Position numbers and translations under genes: made by a program. Shown here piece by piece: positions 1 through 9,500 of a DNA stretch of 64,000 bases. How positions within the stretch are numbered: position 1 is the stretch's first letter; every line of letters starts with the position of its first letter. Below the pieces are notes generated by a model. The model was not told where the DNA came from. It searched no databases and was given only the letters and a program-made list of their open reading frames with translations. This DNA comes from DATBFG01 sp036558645 (GTDB lineage: Bacteria > Acidobacteriota > Terriglobia > Terriglobales > Acidobacteriaceae), in NCBI GenBank assembly GCA_036558645.1, contig DATBFG010000069.1, positions 1 through 64,000 on the forward strand, read 5' to 3'.

Positions 1-590
1 CCGCAGCTGGAATTCAGCCATTTGGAGGTCCAGGTACCGTTTACGTTCATGGTGTGACCACCACTGTCAACCGTGGAATGGTACGAACCGCTTATATGTT
101 CTGGATCGGTCGCCGCCAGCTCAAGGGTGCCCGTAGCGTGCATACCTTCCTGATCGCACACGAGTTTTGCCTTGATCGTGGTGGCCGTACTGTTGAGGAC
201 AGTCGTCGTGCATTCGTTTGCTTCCGCGAGCTTCAATCGGTCTCTTTCCAAGTCCTCTTTAGTGACACAGTGCTTTTCTGTGGAGGTGTTTGTATTTGCG
301 GCCGACTTTGCTTTCATTCGCTCTTCCATCCTGGCGCGTTGCTCTGGCGTCAATCGGTTCAGAACTTCTGGAGGGATTCCCAACTCCCCCGTCCTACCGA
401 TCGTTCGTGTGCTCTCCCAAAGACCGGTTTTGATATTCAAGGGCTGGAGTTTGGCCACGGATTGCGATTCGGCAGATGCACGTGTGTCCTGTGCCGATCT
501 CTGAGTCTGCGCCCAAGCTGCAGGTATTAAACAAATCCCCAGAGCGACCATACTCATAGCGGCAGCAAACTTTCTGGTATTAGATTTCAT
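1..590 (-). CDS. DUF3617-like exported protein (3' end cut by window edge)
   Basis: A minus-strand reading frame opens at an ATG (588-590) and stays open to the window edge. A GGGAGAAGAA ribosome-binding stretch lies directly upstream. The product starts with a basic n-region and a hydrophobic segment ending in PAAWAQ, a typical Sec signal peptide. The mature part carries a 'LNIKTGLWES' stretch, a Pro-Pro-Glu region, then one cysteine in 'KHCVTKED', one in 'ANECTT' and one in 'KLVCDQ'. This layout (KPGLWE-like start, several cysteines, a late Gly-Thr-Trp beta segment) is that of the DUF3617 family of small periplasmic proteins of unknown function. About 196 residues are visible. The family is usually only slightly longer, so just the C-terminal end should be missing. 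It is divergent from the regulator gene that begins at 812. Family assignment is by eye and fairly confident; no function is claimed. Confidence 0.75.
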   Translation of the reverse strand, partial: MKSNTRKFAAAMSMVALGICLIPAAWAQTQRSAQDTRASAESQSVAKLQPLNIKTGLWESTRTIGRTGELGIPPEVLNRLTPEQRARMEERMKAKSAANTNTSTEKHCVTKEDLERDRLKLAEANECTTTVLNSTATTIKAKLVCDQEGMHATGTLELAATDPEHISGSYHSTVDSGGHTMNVNGTWTSKWLNSSC

Positions 591-811
591 TTCTTCTCCC
601 GAGTGGAATTCCGTGGCTCGCACGCTAGCCGTTCATTGCGGTTTCGTGTTCCACGGATCGCAGAATGCGTTGAAGAAAGAGAAAGTTCAAAGGAAAAGCG
701 GGTTAAATTTGCCTGACACGACAAATCACCTGCAATGAAATGCTTACGAAGCCTGCTGACATGATTTTGGGGCGATGCTATGATGCGGCGGCACACTCGG
801 GGAAGGGGTCA

Positions 812-3700
812 ATGGAGCGCACGGCTGCGCCGGGTATCGTCTATCGTTTTGGGTTGTTCGAGGCGAATCCGGTTGACGGGATGCTGAGCCGTGGCGGCAC
901 CAAAGTCAAGATCCAGGAACAACCTTTCCGCCTTCTGCTCCTTCTTCTTCAGCGACCAGGGAAAGTCGTCAGCCGCGAGGAATTACGCCAAAAACTCTGG
1001 CCGGAAGGAACCTACGTTGATTTTGACGGAAGCCTGAATGTAATCCTGAAGAGGCTTCGCGCGGCGATTGACGACGATCCTGACAATCCCCGTTTCATTG
1101 AAACAGTTCCGCGGCGTGGCTACCGGTTCATTGCCCCGGTCTCGGTTATTGAAAGAGCCTCGGACAACAAAGGTCTACCGCAAGTGCCGGCAACAAATGA
1201 AGTGCCAGTTCCTCCCATAACGCCGGATACTCCAACCACGTTGTCCGCCGCCGCAATCGCCTTATCCGAGCGCGCCAAGCAAAGACGCCGCTACCTCTTA
1301 TATGCGAGATCCATGCTCGCAGCCCTGATAATCGCTGCCGGAGGCTGGCTCGCATGGCATTCCAAATGGATGGGGGACCGGCAGCAGGTCTTGCAGAACA
1401 CACCAGTTCACGTACGCAAGTCCGTTGCTGTTCTGGGGTTCCGGAATTTGTCGGGCCGCACCAAGGACGCATGGCTCGCCACCGCGATGTCAGAAATGTT
1501 GAGCACCGAATTAGCCGGTGGCGAGAAAATTCGCCTGGTTTCTGGCGAAGAGGTGGCCAATCTCCGGCTTTCCTCGCCGTGGTCTCAGACGGACACACTG
1601 GTTCGCAGCACCGCGGCGCGAATTAGCACCGCCCTGAACAGCGACGTGCTGGTTCTGGGTTCCTACTCGACGGCTGGTCCCACCGATCAGAGCCAATTAC
1701 GGCTCGATGTGCGCATGCAGGATGGCAAGACGGGCGAGATTCTAACCGAAGTTGCGGAAGTCGGCGGCAGGCAGGATCTTTTTCATCTCGTTTCTGGGAT
1801 TGGCACGAAGTTGCGGGCTCGCCTCGGCATCCAGGAGCTGCAGAGCACCGAAGAGGCGGGTGTCCTGGCGTCGCTGCCACTGGATCCGGAAGCGGCGCGC
1901 TTCTATGCGCTCGGGGTCGCGAAATTGCGTGAGTTTGACGCCCTTGCGGCCAAGGACCTTCTGGAGCAGGCTGCCGAGGACGACCCGAGGTTTTCTCTTG
2001 TACATAGCATGCTGGCGCGAGCATGGGCAGAACTCGGCTATGAGCAGAAGCGTCGCGAGGAAGCAAAGAAGGCACTGGACCTCGCCCTGGACCTGCCGAG
2101 CGCCCAACGCATGCTCGTGGAGGGTGAGTATTACGAGAGCTTGGGTAAACCTGAACAGGCTTCATCGGTGTATCACGCGCTCTTCGAGCTATTTCCCGAC
2201 AATCTGGACTACGGATTAAGACTTGTGGCCGCACAAACCCTGTCAGGCCATAGCAGTCAGGCCATGGAAGCGATCCATCAACTTCGAAGGCTACCCCCTC
2301 CATCCTCAGAAGATCCGCGTATTGATTTAGCGGAAAAGCGTGCAATGAAGAGCAACAATCCAGCCGAACTGGCCCTGGTGCGAAGCGCAATCCGAAAAGC
2401 ATCCGAGCGGGGACAAAAGCTCATTTATGCGCTGGCGAAGAAAGAGGAGTGCACGATCCTCAACTACGGAGAGCATCCTGATCAGGCCTTGCCGGCGTGC
2501 GAAGAGGCTTACAACGTATTTCTGGCTGCGGGAAACAAGTCGGCAGCTGCAGATGCGCTGCGCAACATCGCGGATACACAAGGTACGTTGGGGAAGTTCC
2601 AAGAGGCAATTGCGACCTATGGGCGAGCGCAGAACCTGCTGGAGGGCCTGGGAGAACACAATAAGATTGGCGCTGTCTTCAACAACATGGCGATCGGCTA
2701 CGAAAACATGGGCAACTTGGATCGAGCCGAACACTTGTACCGCGCCGCTAAAGTCGAGTTTGAGCAGGCAGGGGACGTAACCAATCAATTCACGGTAACG
2801 GGTAACATAGCGGACATTTTTTATCTTCGCGGTAATTTGGCGGGAGCAGATAAGCTTTATCAGGAAGCGCTGCGAATCGCAGCCTCGGCGGATATCACCG
2901 AACCTTATCTCCTATACCGCGTGGCAGACCTGGATTTGACTCGGGGCCGAGTTCAGGACGCTCGCCAGCTAGCACAGCAGGCCGTTGAGGCTCTTCAGGC
3001 AACACAAGGTTCCTATCAGTATCTTAACGCTGCAATGCTAGTACTCGGCGAAGTTCTGCAGGCGCAAGGCGACTTAGCCGGAGCGCGATCACAATTCGAA
3101 GGGGCACTTGCGATTGCCCAAAAAATTGGTGCCTCCTTCAGTGCGGCGGAGAGCCAGGAGGAACTTGCCGATCTCGCGATTGAAGAGAACCACCCGACGC
3201 AGGCCGAAGCCTTGCTTCGTAGTGCAATCGCGGATTTCGAGAAAGAGAAAAGCGATCCCGATTCAAGCAGCGCTTATACATCCTTGAGCCGGACATTGTT
3301 GATGCAGGGGAAACTCAGCGAAGCTCGGACAGCCGCCCAGCGAGGGTTCGATCTCAGCCTCACCAGTTCGGACCCCGCATTGAAGCTCGTCGCAGAAATT
3401 CAACAAGCGCGTGTCGAGGCCGCGAGGGCCGAGACTGAAAAGAAACGTTCAGAGGCGGCCCTGGGGCGTCTCCAGTCGGTGATCGCCACGGCCAGCCGGC
3501 TGGGGTATTACAGGCTGGATTGCGAGGCGCGCCTTGAACTCGGGAAATTGGAGCTCAAACTCAATCCTTCCCCCGGGCACCAGCATCTGAACGCGCTAGC
3601 ATTGGAAGCCCGCAGCCGCGGTTTGGAACTCGTCGCCCGTCAAGCCGAGGACGCTAGTTCGAGCGGCACGGTTTTGACTCAAAAACTCTCAACTCACTAA
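812..3700 (+). CDS. CadC-like winged-helix membrane regulator with TPR array
   Basis: This is probably a membrane-anchored transcription regulator. I chose the ATG at 812 because GGGGAAGGGG lies just upstream and the homologous core (YRFGLFEANP) follows at once. An in-frame start at 740 would add 24 unlikely residues. Residues about 10-95 form an OmpR/PhoB-type winged helix (motifs QEQPFRLLLLL, VSREELRQKLWP, FIETVPRRGYRFIA). A single transmembrane helix sits near residues 165-188. Next comes a FlgO/TolB-like alpha/beta domain (KSVAVLGFRNLSG), then a long helical region with many TPR-like repeats (A-x-x-x-Y-x-x-A spacing) to the C-terminus. Acidobacteria encode many such proteins. They lack a receiver domain, so the signal is thought to be read by the periplasmic part. 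Target genes are unknown; the nearest downstream genes are a lipoprotein and a secreted repeat protein on the same strand. 962 aa. Confidence 0.8.
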   Translation: MERTAAPGIVYRFGLFEANPVDGMLSRGGTKVKIQEQPFRLLLLLLQRPGKVVSREELRQKLWPEGTYVDFDGSLNVILKRLRAAIDDDPDNPRFIETVPRRGYRFIAPVSVIERASDNKGLPQVPATNEVPVPPITPDTPTTLSAAAIALSERAKQRRRYLLYARSMLAALIIAAGGWLAWHSKWMGDRQQVLQNTPVHVRKSVAVLGFRNLSGRTKDAWLATAMSEMLSTELAGGEKIRLVSGEEVANLRLSSPWSQTDTLVRSTAARISTALNSDVLVLGSYSTAGPTDQSQLRLDVRMQDGKTGEILTEVAEVGGRQDLFHLVSGIGTKLRARLGIQELQSTEEAGVLASLPLDPEAARFYALGVAKLREFDALAAKDLLEQAAEDDPRFSLVHSMLARAWAELGYEQKRREEAKKALDLALDLPSAQRMLVEGEYYESLGKPEQASSVYHALFELFPDNLDYGLRLVAAQTLSGHSSQAMEAIHQLRRLPPPSSEDPRIDLAEKRAMKSNNPAELALVRSAIRKASERGQKLIYALAKKEECTILNYGEHPDQALPACEEAYNVFLAAGNKSAAADALRNIADTQGTLGKFQEAIATYGRAQNLLEGLGEHNKIGAVFNNMAIGYENMGNLDRAEHLYRAAKVEFEQAGDVTNQFTVTGNIADIFYLRGNLAGADKLYQEALRIAASADITEPYLLYRVADLDLTRGRVQDARQLAQQAVEALQATQGSYQYLNAAMLVLGEVLQAQGDLAGARSQFEGALAIAQKIGASFSAAESQEELADLAIEENHPTQAEALLRSAIADFEKEKSDPDSSSAYTSLSRTLLMQGKLSEARTAAQRGFDLSLTSSDPALKLVAEIQQARVEAARAETEKKRSEAALGRLQSVIATASRLGYYRLDCEARLELGKLELKLNPSPGHQHLNALALEARSRGLELVARQAEDASSSGTVLTQKLSTH

Positions 3701-3908
3701 GTCACATTCTGTCGGCTGGGCGCGGCAGGTCCTCCCTTGCTGCATTTCCTTAGCTATCTTGCCGTGTCATCCATTCATACAAGCAGCAGAAACAACATGG
3801 CTTAGTGAGTCATCTGCATTTAAGTTGTGTTTCCTTTGACCGCCGAGCGAGCGCAGGGTATTTCTGGCGCAGTTCCGGGGGTGGTACCGAGATGCAGGGG
3901 GAACATAG
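3701..3908. other. Intergenic, probable promoter region of the lipoprotein gene
   Basis: Some 208 bases separate the regulator from the next gene on the same strand. I see no hairpin followed by a T-run after the regulator stop, and no convincing -35/-10 pair. A purine-rich AGGGGGAACATAG segment immediately before 3909 supplies a ribosome-binding site. Confidence 0.4.
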
Positions 3909-4583
3909 ATGAACCATCTCAAGTGTGTACAAGCGTCGCCTAGGGAATGTCTCTTAGTGGCGCTGGCCTTCATCTCACTGTCGGGTTGCAGCTCTGCCCC
4001 ATCTAAAACCGTGGCGTCGACTTCGGGATCACCGAATGGGAAGGTTGGGACCGCAAACAATAGCGCCGGTGCGGACATCGACCTGAGTTGCCTAATCAAC
4101 CAAATCCAGAGCCCGCAGGAGTCTTTCCATTACTCCTTCCGAGCAGAATCGGACAACCTTTGGAGAGAAGAAGCCGACGTCTCGCCTCAATGGATCGACG
4201 GCAGCTTCTCAAACAATTCACTTCCAACGCCACAGCAGTTCCACGGCACGCCTAAGGATGTTTCTTCCAATTTAATGGCCATTGGTCGAATGACCAGCCT
4301 CTTTGCGACGGTCCGGAAGACCTCGGCTGTGATCAATGAAGGCGAGGAAAAAGGCGTGAACGGCTACAACACAGTCAAGTTTTCGATTGACACGACGCGC
4401 AGTGCTCCTAGCGAGCAGGCTCTTTATAGGAGCGTTCTCGGTCCTGGCGGATCCGAGAAAGGAAATGTGTGGGTGACATCGCGGGGATGTCCAGTGCGCA
4501 TCGCTCTCGACGAGGAACTGCATGCGAACGATGGCAGTCTGCTAGGCAAAGCTCATTACGAAGAATCAATCATTAAGAAATAA
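3909..4583 (+). CDS. Putative lipoprotein of unknown function
   Basis: The 224-residue product has a signal sequence ending in the lipobox LSGC (cysteine at about residue 27), so it should be lipid-anchored after signal peptidase II processing. A low-complexity Ser/Pro/Thr linker follows. The mature domain has a short 'FHYSFRAESD' beta segment, a central 'GRMTSLFATVR' helix and a 'GYNTVKFSIDTTR' strand. It contains one cysteine pair (SCLINQ and RGCPVR) that could form a disulfide. I do not recognise a named family. The overall layout resembles acidobacterial exported proteins that measure or bind small ligands, but that is only an impression. A strong AGGGGGAAC site precedes the ATG. The next gene starts 85 bases after its stop on the same strand, so co-transcription is possible. 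Confidence 0.65.
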   Translation: MNHLKCVQASPRECLLVALAFISLSGCSSAPSKTVASTSGSPNGKVGTANNSAGADIDLSCLINQIQSPQESFHYSFRAESDNLWREEADVSPQWIDGSFSNNSLPTPQQFHGTPKDVSSNLMAIGRMTSLFATVRKTSAVINEGEEKGVNGYNTVKFSIDTTRSAPSEQALYRSVLGPGGSEKGNVWVTSRGCPVRIALDEELHANDGSLLGKAHYEESIIKK

Positions 4584-4653
4584 AGAAGAGTTGTCGATTT
4601 CGAGCCGCCCCTGCGCCATTAATAACGAGAAACCTGGCCTCTTCAAGGTTCTC

Positions 4654-4660
4654 AGGAGGA
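4654..4660 (+). promoter_or_regulatory. Strong Shine-Dalgarno deciding the 4669 start
   Basis: AGGAGGA is an ideal ribosome-binding site, eight bases before the ATG at 4669. It moves the start of the GloVer-repeat gene 26 codons downstream of the longest open frame. Confidence 0.75.
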
Positions 4661-4668
4661 AACAGACT

Positions 4669-6345
4669 ATGTCAGCAGCCAGAAGTGTAGATGTTATCGA
4701 CAAGGACCGGAATCGTTTGCACAGGCTAGCCTTCGCGCTCGCTCTGTTGATCGGGCTACTCGCCATTCCCGTCTATGGCCAGTCCTACAAAGATCTGTTT
4801 GATTTTGACTGCCCAGGGGGCTGCAACCCTTGGGACTACGGCCGATTGACGCAGGGAAGTGATGGCAAGCTCTATGGAACCACGGAATATGGCGGCACAA
4901 ATGGCTATGGCACGATCTTCAGCGTGAACACTTCCGGAACGGGATATACCGTCCTGTGGAGTTTCGATGGAACAACGAGCGGTGCAAACCCGCTTGGAGG
5001 GCTGACGATGTCATCCGTCGATGGGTATTTCTACGGCACCACGTTCGATGGTGGCACGTATGGCGATGGCTTGGGCACGTTGTTCCGCTTTGACGCCACG
5101 ACCACTACTCTCACGGTCTTGCATACCTTTAGTCCCAGCGAAGACTGCCCTCAGGTCTCGTTGACCGAAGGCAAAGATAAGAATCTCTATGGCATGACTC
5201 ACTCTGGAACAATCTTCCGACTGACGCCCTCAACGGGAATCTTCGTACTCCTTCCCAACAAAGCGCCGGGAGTTCCAGGAGGGCCCTTCCTGGTGGCGTC
5301 GGACGGAAATCTCTATGCGACGAGTGCCACCGGCGGCACCCAGCTTCAAGGGACCGTCTTCGGCATGACAACGGCAGGGGTCGTAAAGACTCTCTACAAC
5401 TTTAGCGGACCCGATGGCAGTGGTCCCAACGGCCCCCTCGTGCAGGGCAGCGATGGCAGCCTTTACGGAACGACGTATTTCGATACGCTCAATTTTTTCG
5501 GAACTGTATTTAAGCTGACGTTGAAGCCCGTCACTTTGACCACCTTGCACAACTTTGGGGGAACCGACGGCGCGAACCCTGATGCCGGACTTTTGCTCGC
5601 AACTGACGGCGCTCTCTACGGTACGACCTCGGCTGGCGGGTCGGGCGACAATGATTTCGGCACCATCTTCGAAATCACAACCAGCGGAGTTTTCACCGAA
5701 CTATTCGAGTTTAGTGGTCAGGACACCGCAGTCAGCGGGGCGCAACCGCGGACAACTCTCATGGAAGATACCAATGGAGTGTTCTACGGGCTGACCCAGA
5801 CTGGCGGGGCGAATGGTCTCGACCCGGGTTATGGTGTCTTCTATAGCCTGACACCCGTTAACCTGGGCCACAATGTCAAGTTGTGTTGCAACTGGTGGGT
5901 GATCCTCGATCAGCCCGTAATCGTGCTTGGCGACAACTTAACCGGTGTAATCAATGTCAACTTTGGTTCAGTACCCGCACAATTCCAAATTCATTCCGAT
6001 ACGTACCTTACAACCCGGGTGCCAAGTGGTGCGATTGACGGCCCCCTCATTGTCACCCTGGCCACGGGTCAGCAACTTCTAAGCCAGCAGTCGGTGCATA
6101 TTCTCCCAAAGATCACCAGCCTCGATCCTTTGAGTGGCCACCCCGGCGCCGTAGTGAATATAGTAGGCGGCGGGTTCACAGGCGCAAAGACGATAACGTT
6201 TGGTGGAGTCGCGGCAACCAACTTTACGGTATTGACTCCGTCCCTTATTCAAGCCACCGTGCCGGTTGGAGCCAAGACGGGCAAAGTTGGAGTTCTCACT
6301 CCAAATGGTTCAGCTTTGAGCAGGCAGGTGTTTACCGTCCAGTAG
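4669..6345 (+). CDS. Secreted GloVer-repeat protein with C-terminal IPT/TIG domain
   Basis: I place the start at the ATG at 4669 because a perfect AGGAGGA lies eight bases upstream. A TTG at 4591 in the same frame has no such site. Residues about 1-38 are a signal peptide with an unusually long charged n-region, cleaved after VYGQ. The body holds seven units around the motif D-G-x-L-Y-G-T-T-x-x-G-G, followed by G-T-I/V-F and L-x-x-F-x-G. This is the Gloeobacter/Verrucomicrobia tandem repeat now called GloVer. Seven units suggest a closed seven-bladed propeller. From about residue 400 there are one or two IPT/TIG immunoglobulin-like domains (ITSLDPLSGHPGAVVNIVG). No anchor or enzyme motif is visible. 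Probably an outer-surface or secreted binding protein; ligand unknown. 558 aa. Confidence 0.8.
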   Translation: MSAARSVDVIDKDRNRLHRLAFALALLIGLLAIPVYGQSYKDLFDFDCPGGCNPWDYGRLTQGSDGKLYGTTEYGGTNGYGTIFSVNTSGTGYTVLWSFDGTTSGANPLGGLTMSSVDGYFYGTTFDGGTYGDGLGTLFRFDATTTTLTVLHTFSPSEDCPQVSLTEGKDKNLYGMTHSGTIFRLTPSTGIFVLLPNKAPGVPGGPFLVASDGNLYATSATGGTQLQGTVFGMTTAGVVKTLYNFSGPDGSGPNGPLVQGSDGSLYGTTYFDTLNFFGTVFKLTLKPVTLTTLHNFGGTDGANPDAGLLLATDGALYGTTSAGGSGDNDFGTIFEITTSGVFTELFEFSGQDTAVSGAQPRTTLMEDTNGVFYGLTQTGGANGLDPGYGVFYSLTPVNLGHNVKLCCNWWVILDQPVIVLGDNLTGVINVNFGSVPAQFQIHSDTYLTTRVPSGAIDGPLIVTLATGQQLLSQQSVHILPKITSLDPLSGHPGAVVNIVGGGFTGAKTITFGGVAATNFTVLTPSLIQATVPVGAKTGKVGVLTPNGSALSRQVFTVQ

Positions 6346-6422
6346 ACACGGCGAGTCGGGGTTGGGGAGTCAGCATTCTTAGCCAGGCACCAATCAGGAA
6401 TCGTTTTCGGAGCGACCTGGAG

Positions 6423-6452
6423 AATTAAGTGGGGCATTCGACTAACTTAATT
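6423..6452. other. AT-rich inverted repeat between convergent genes
   Basis: AATTAAGT (6423-6430) and ACTTAATT (6445-6452) are perfect reverse complements around a 14-base loop. They lie in the gap between the plus-strand GloVer gene and the minus-strand phosphoesterase. The stem is A/T-rich and lacks a long T-run, so it would be a weak terminator at best; it could be chance. Confidence 0.25.
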
Positions 6453-6538
6453 TCCCTGGCAGAATGACTGCGGAAGTCGTCAAGAAACTGGTGCCGTTCC
6501 TTGTTCATTGGTCTGGGAGTGAGCGGCTGGCGCGAAGT

Positions 6539-9500
6539 CTAAGTGCCATTTCCAATAAGGTTAATCACGTGCGGGCTGCCGGACGCATCATCCGTAATAA
6601 TGATGGCGCCGGACGCCGGCCCGACTTGCGTCGGCGTGAATGTTGCCGTAATCGTGCAGCTCGTTCCCGCCCCAAGCACTGCTCCACAGTCGTTGCTCTG
6701 TGCGAAATCCCCAGTCGAAGTGATACCGCTGATGTTGAGCGGAGCCGTACCGGTATTTGACAGGGTCACCATCATAGGGGCGCTCGTAGTACCGACTGTC
6801 TGATCAGGGAATGTCAGGCTCGGAGGCGACAGATCAACCTGGGGTGCAATACCGGTACCTGTAACCATCAAGGATTGCGGGCTATCGGCGGAATCGTCAT
6901 TAATTACGACGCTCGCTGATTCGCTGCCCATCTGGGTGGGAGCATAGATTACCGAAATCTTACAGTTCGCGCCTACAGCGACCACTGTCCCACAGTTTTT
7001 CGTCTGCGAGAACTCTCCGGGATTTGCCCCCGCCAGAGTGATTGCGGTTATGTTCAGGTTTGCTGTGCCGACATTCGTAAGCGTGAAATCCTGAGGTGCC
7101 GTGGTTGTACCTACCAATTGCGAACCAAAGTCCAGAGAACTTGGTGAAAAGTTGACATTGGGCGCTTGCAACAAGATTGAGATTGCGCTCCCTCCAGCAT
7201 TCGCCACTGCCAGGTCGAGACGCCCATCTCGATTGAAATCTCCTGCTGCGAGTGATGATGGAGTTGCGTTGACGGAAAAGGTTATTGCAGGTTGAAAGGT
7301 TCCGTCTCCCAAGCCCAGGAATAACGAGATCGTATTGGTGCTTGAGTTTGTCACAGCTAAGTCAGGGTGAAGATCGGCGTTGAAATCTCCGACCGCGAGC
7401 GAAGATGGAGCAGAGTTTAGGGTAAGCGTTGGTATTGTCGCAAATGTTCCGTCACCGTTTCCTTGCAGGATCGTCACGCTGTTCCCAGCCTGATTTGCGA
7501 CGGCTAGATCCACCTTGTTATCCCCGTTGAAGTCCGCCGCGGTGATGAACACTGGATCGTCCCCGGTCGTGGGGCTAGGGTTCTTAGCGGTAAATGTGCC
7601 GTCGCCATTGGCTAGTAGCACCGCTACCGTGTCGGCAGCGCCGTTGGCGGTAACCAGGTCGACAGATCCGTTGCCTCGCAAATCCACCGAAGCGAGCGAG
7701 GTCGGACTCAGTCCCACTCCGATGGGGGTGGATCCATTGACGAAAGTTCCATCACCACGACCGAGGCGAATCGACATGGTATTCGTAATCATGTTGGTGA
7801 TCGCCAAGTCCAGATTGCCGTCCTGGTTAAAATCCGCGCTGATTACTGAAGATGGTGTTGGAGTACTGAAGAGATCAGTTTGCGTGAACGTGGTGTCACC
7901 ATTACCCAACAATACCCATACTGTGTTGTCGTTCAAATTAGCGACAGCAAGGTCCGCCTTGCCATCAGAGTTGAAATCCGCAACGTTCACGGCCACAGGG
8001 CCCCGACCTGTCGAAACAGGGGTGGGTGTGGTGAAGGTGCCATCGCCGAGTCCTAACAGGATCAAAACTACGTTGGCGGTATTGTCCACGGTGACTACGT
8101 CGAGGATGCCGTCGTTGTTGATATCGGCAGTTGTAATGTTCAAGGGCGTCGAACCGACGGAGATGTCCGTTTTCTTGATCACAACGGATGTTGTCGAGCC
8201 AGTGACATGGAAACCAAGGCTCTGAGAGGATCCGCCACCAGGAGTCGGATTCACGACAGACACTTGGGCCGTGGTGGCAGTGGCCAATTCGGCAGCATCA
8301 ACCATCGCATTCACTTGGTGAGAATTTACGAATGTTGTTGCCAACGCGGTGCCGTTCCAGTTGACCATTGCACCATTTACGAAATTTGATCCATTGACTG
8401 TCAAAGTGAAGCCGGGACTACCTGGCACGACGCTCGATGGAACGAGCGGGAACGCGATCTGTGGAATGGCATGACGGACCGAAGTACTTCCAGAGCCCGT
8501 GAGCTTAACGGTCCATGGGCCATCGGGTTGATCGTAGGGAATAACAAGGCTCCCTGTTCGCTGCCCGAGAACACTTGGGGAAAACGTTGTGTAGAAGGTG
8601 CAACTAGCACCTGGCGCCAGGCTGCTGCAGTCGTGCGTCTCGCTAAACTCATTGGTGGTAATGCCAAAGAAAGTGCCGGCAGCACCGGAACCTACCGTTG
8701 AGGAGACGGAGGGACTTGAAAAATTAACTGTAACATTGCCCTTGTTGGTCAAGATGATTGGAACGGGCGAGCTGGAGGTTCCTATCGGCTGACTGGGGAA
8801 ACTAACCGTGGTTGGCGCAATCTGCAAGAACGTTCCCGCACCGGTCAGTGTAATGATTTGAGGACTCGAGCCGTCGCTATCAGATATCGTAAGAGTTCCG
8901 AATCTTTGCCCTACGACAGAGGGTCGGAAGGCAACGCTAATGGCGCAACTTGCACCGGGCGCGACACTGGTTCCACACGTGTTCTGGAAAACCTTGAAGT
9001 CTCCCGAAGTCGTAACTGAATTTATCGTCAGAGTTGTTGTGCTTTGGTTCGTCAGGGTGATGGGTCTCGCCGGGCTCGTTGTCTTCACTATCCGCGGTGG
9101 GAAGCTAAGAGCGGCCGGCGCGAATGAAACCAGTGTTCCAGTTCCAGTCAAGTTTACGATCTGGGGGCTGCCAGCCCCATCGTCAGTGACAGTAAGGGCT
9201 CCGGTGCGAAGACCAACCCCTGTTGGGACAAAGGTGACTCTGATGGTGCAACTCTGTTGCGCGGGAAGGACGTGGGGGCAGGTGGTTTGCGATTGGAAGT
9301 CGCCAGTGGCAGCGACAGAGGACAAATGGAGTGAGTTGGGCCCGAAGCTGGTCAACTTGACGCTTTGCACCGGGCTCGGAGTATTTACCTTCTGAGGAAG
9401 CCACGTAAGCGTTGTGGGTGACACGGGGTAACAGGTGCGGGGCTGGAGTACCAGCGGCGGCAGCGGATTTTGCGTGAAGTCAAAACTATCCTCCATATCA

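Noticed and set aside
54..530. Plus-strand open frames of 158 and 110 residues near the left edge
   Set aside because: They overlap the minus-strand DUF3617-like frame, which has a signal peptide, a ribosome-binding site and family motifs. The plus-strand translations show no protein-like pattern.
1623..2402. A 259-residue minus-strand open frame
   Set aside because: It lies fully inside the TPR region of the regulator and has an Arg/Pro/Ser-rich composition typical of a shadow frame.
7515..8225. A 236-residue plus-strand frame with periodic composition
   Set aside because: Its periodicity mirrors the FG-GAP repeats of the minus-strand phosphoesterase. It is the complement of a repeat region, not a gene.
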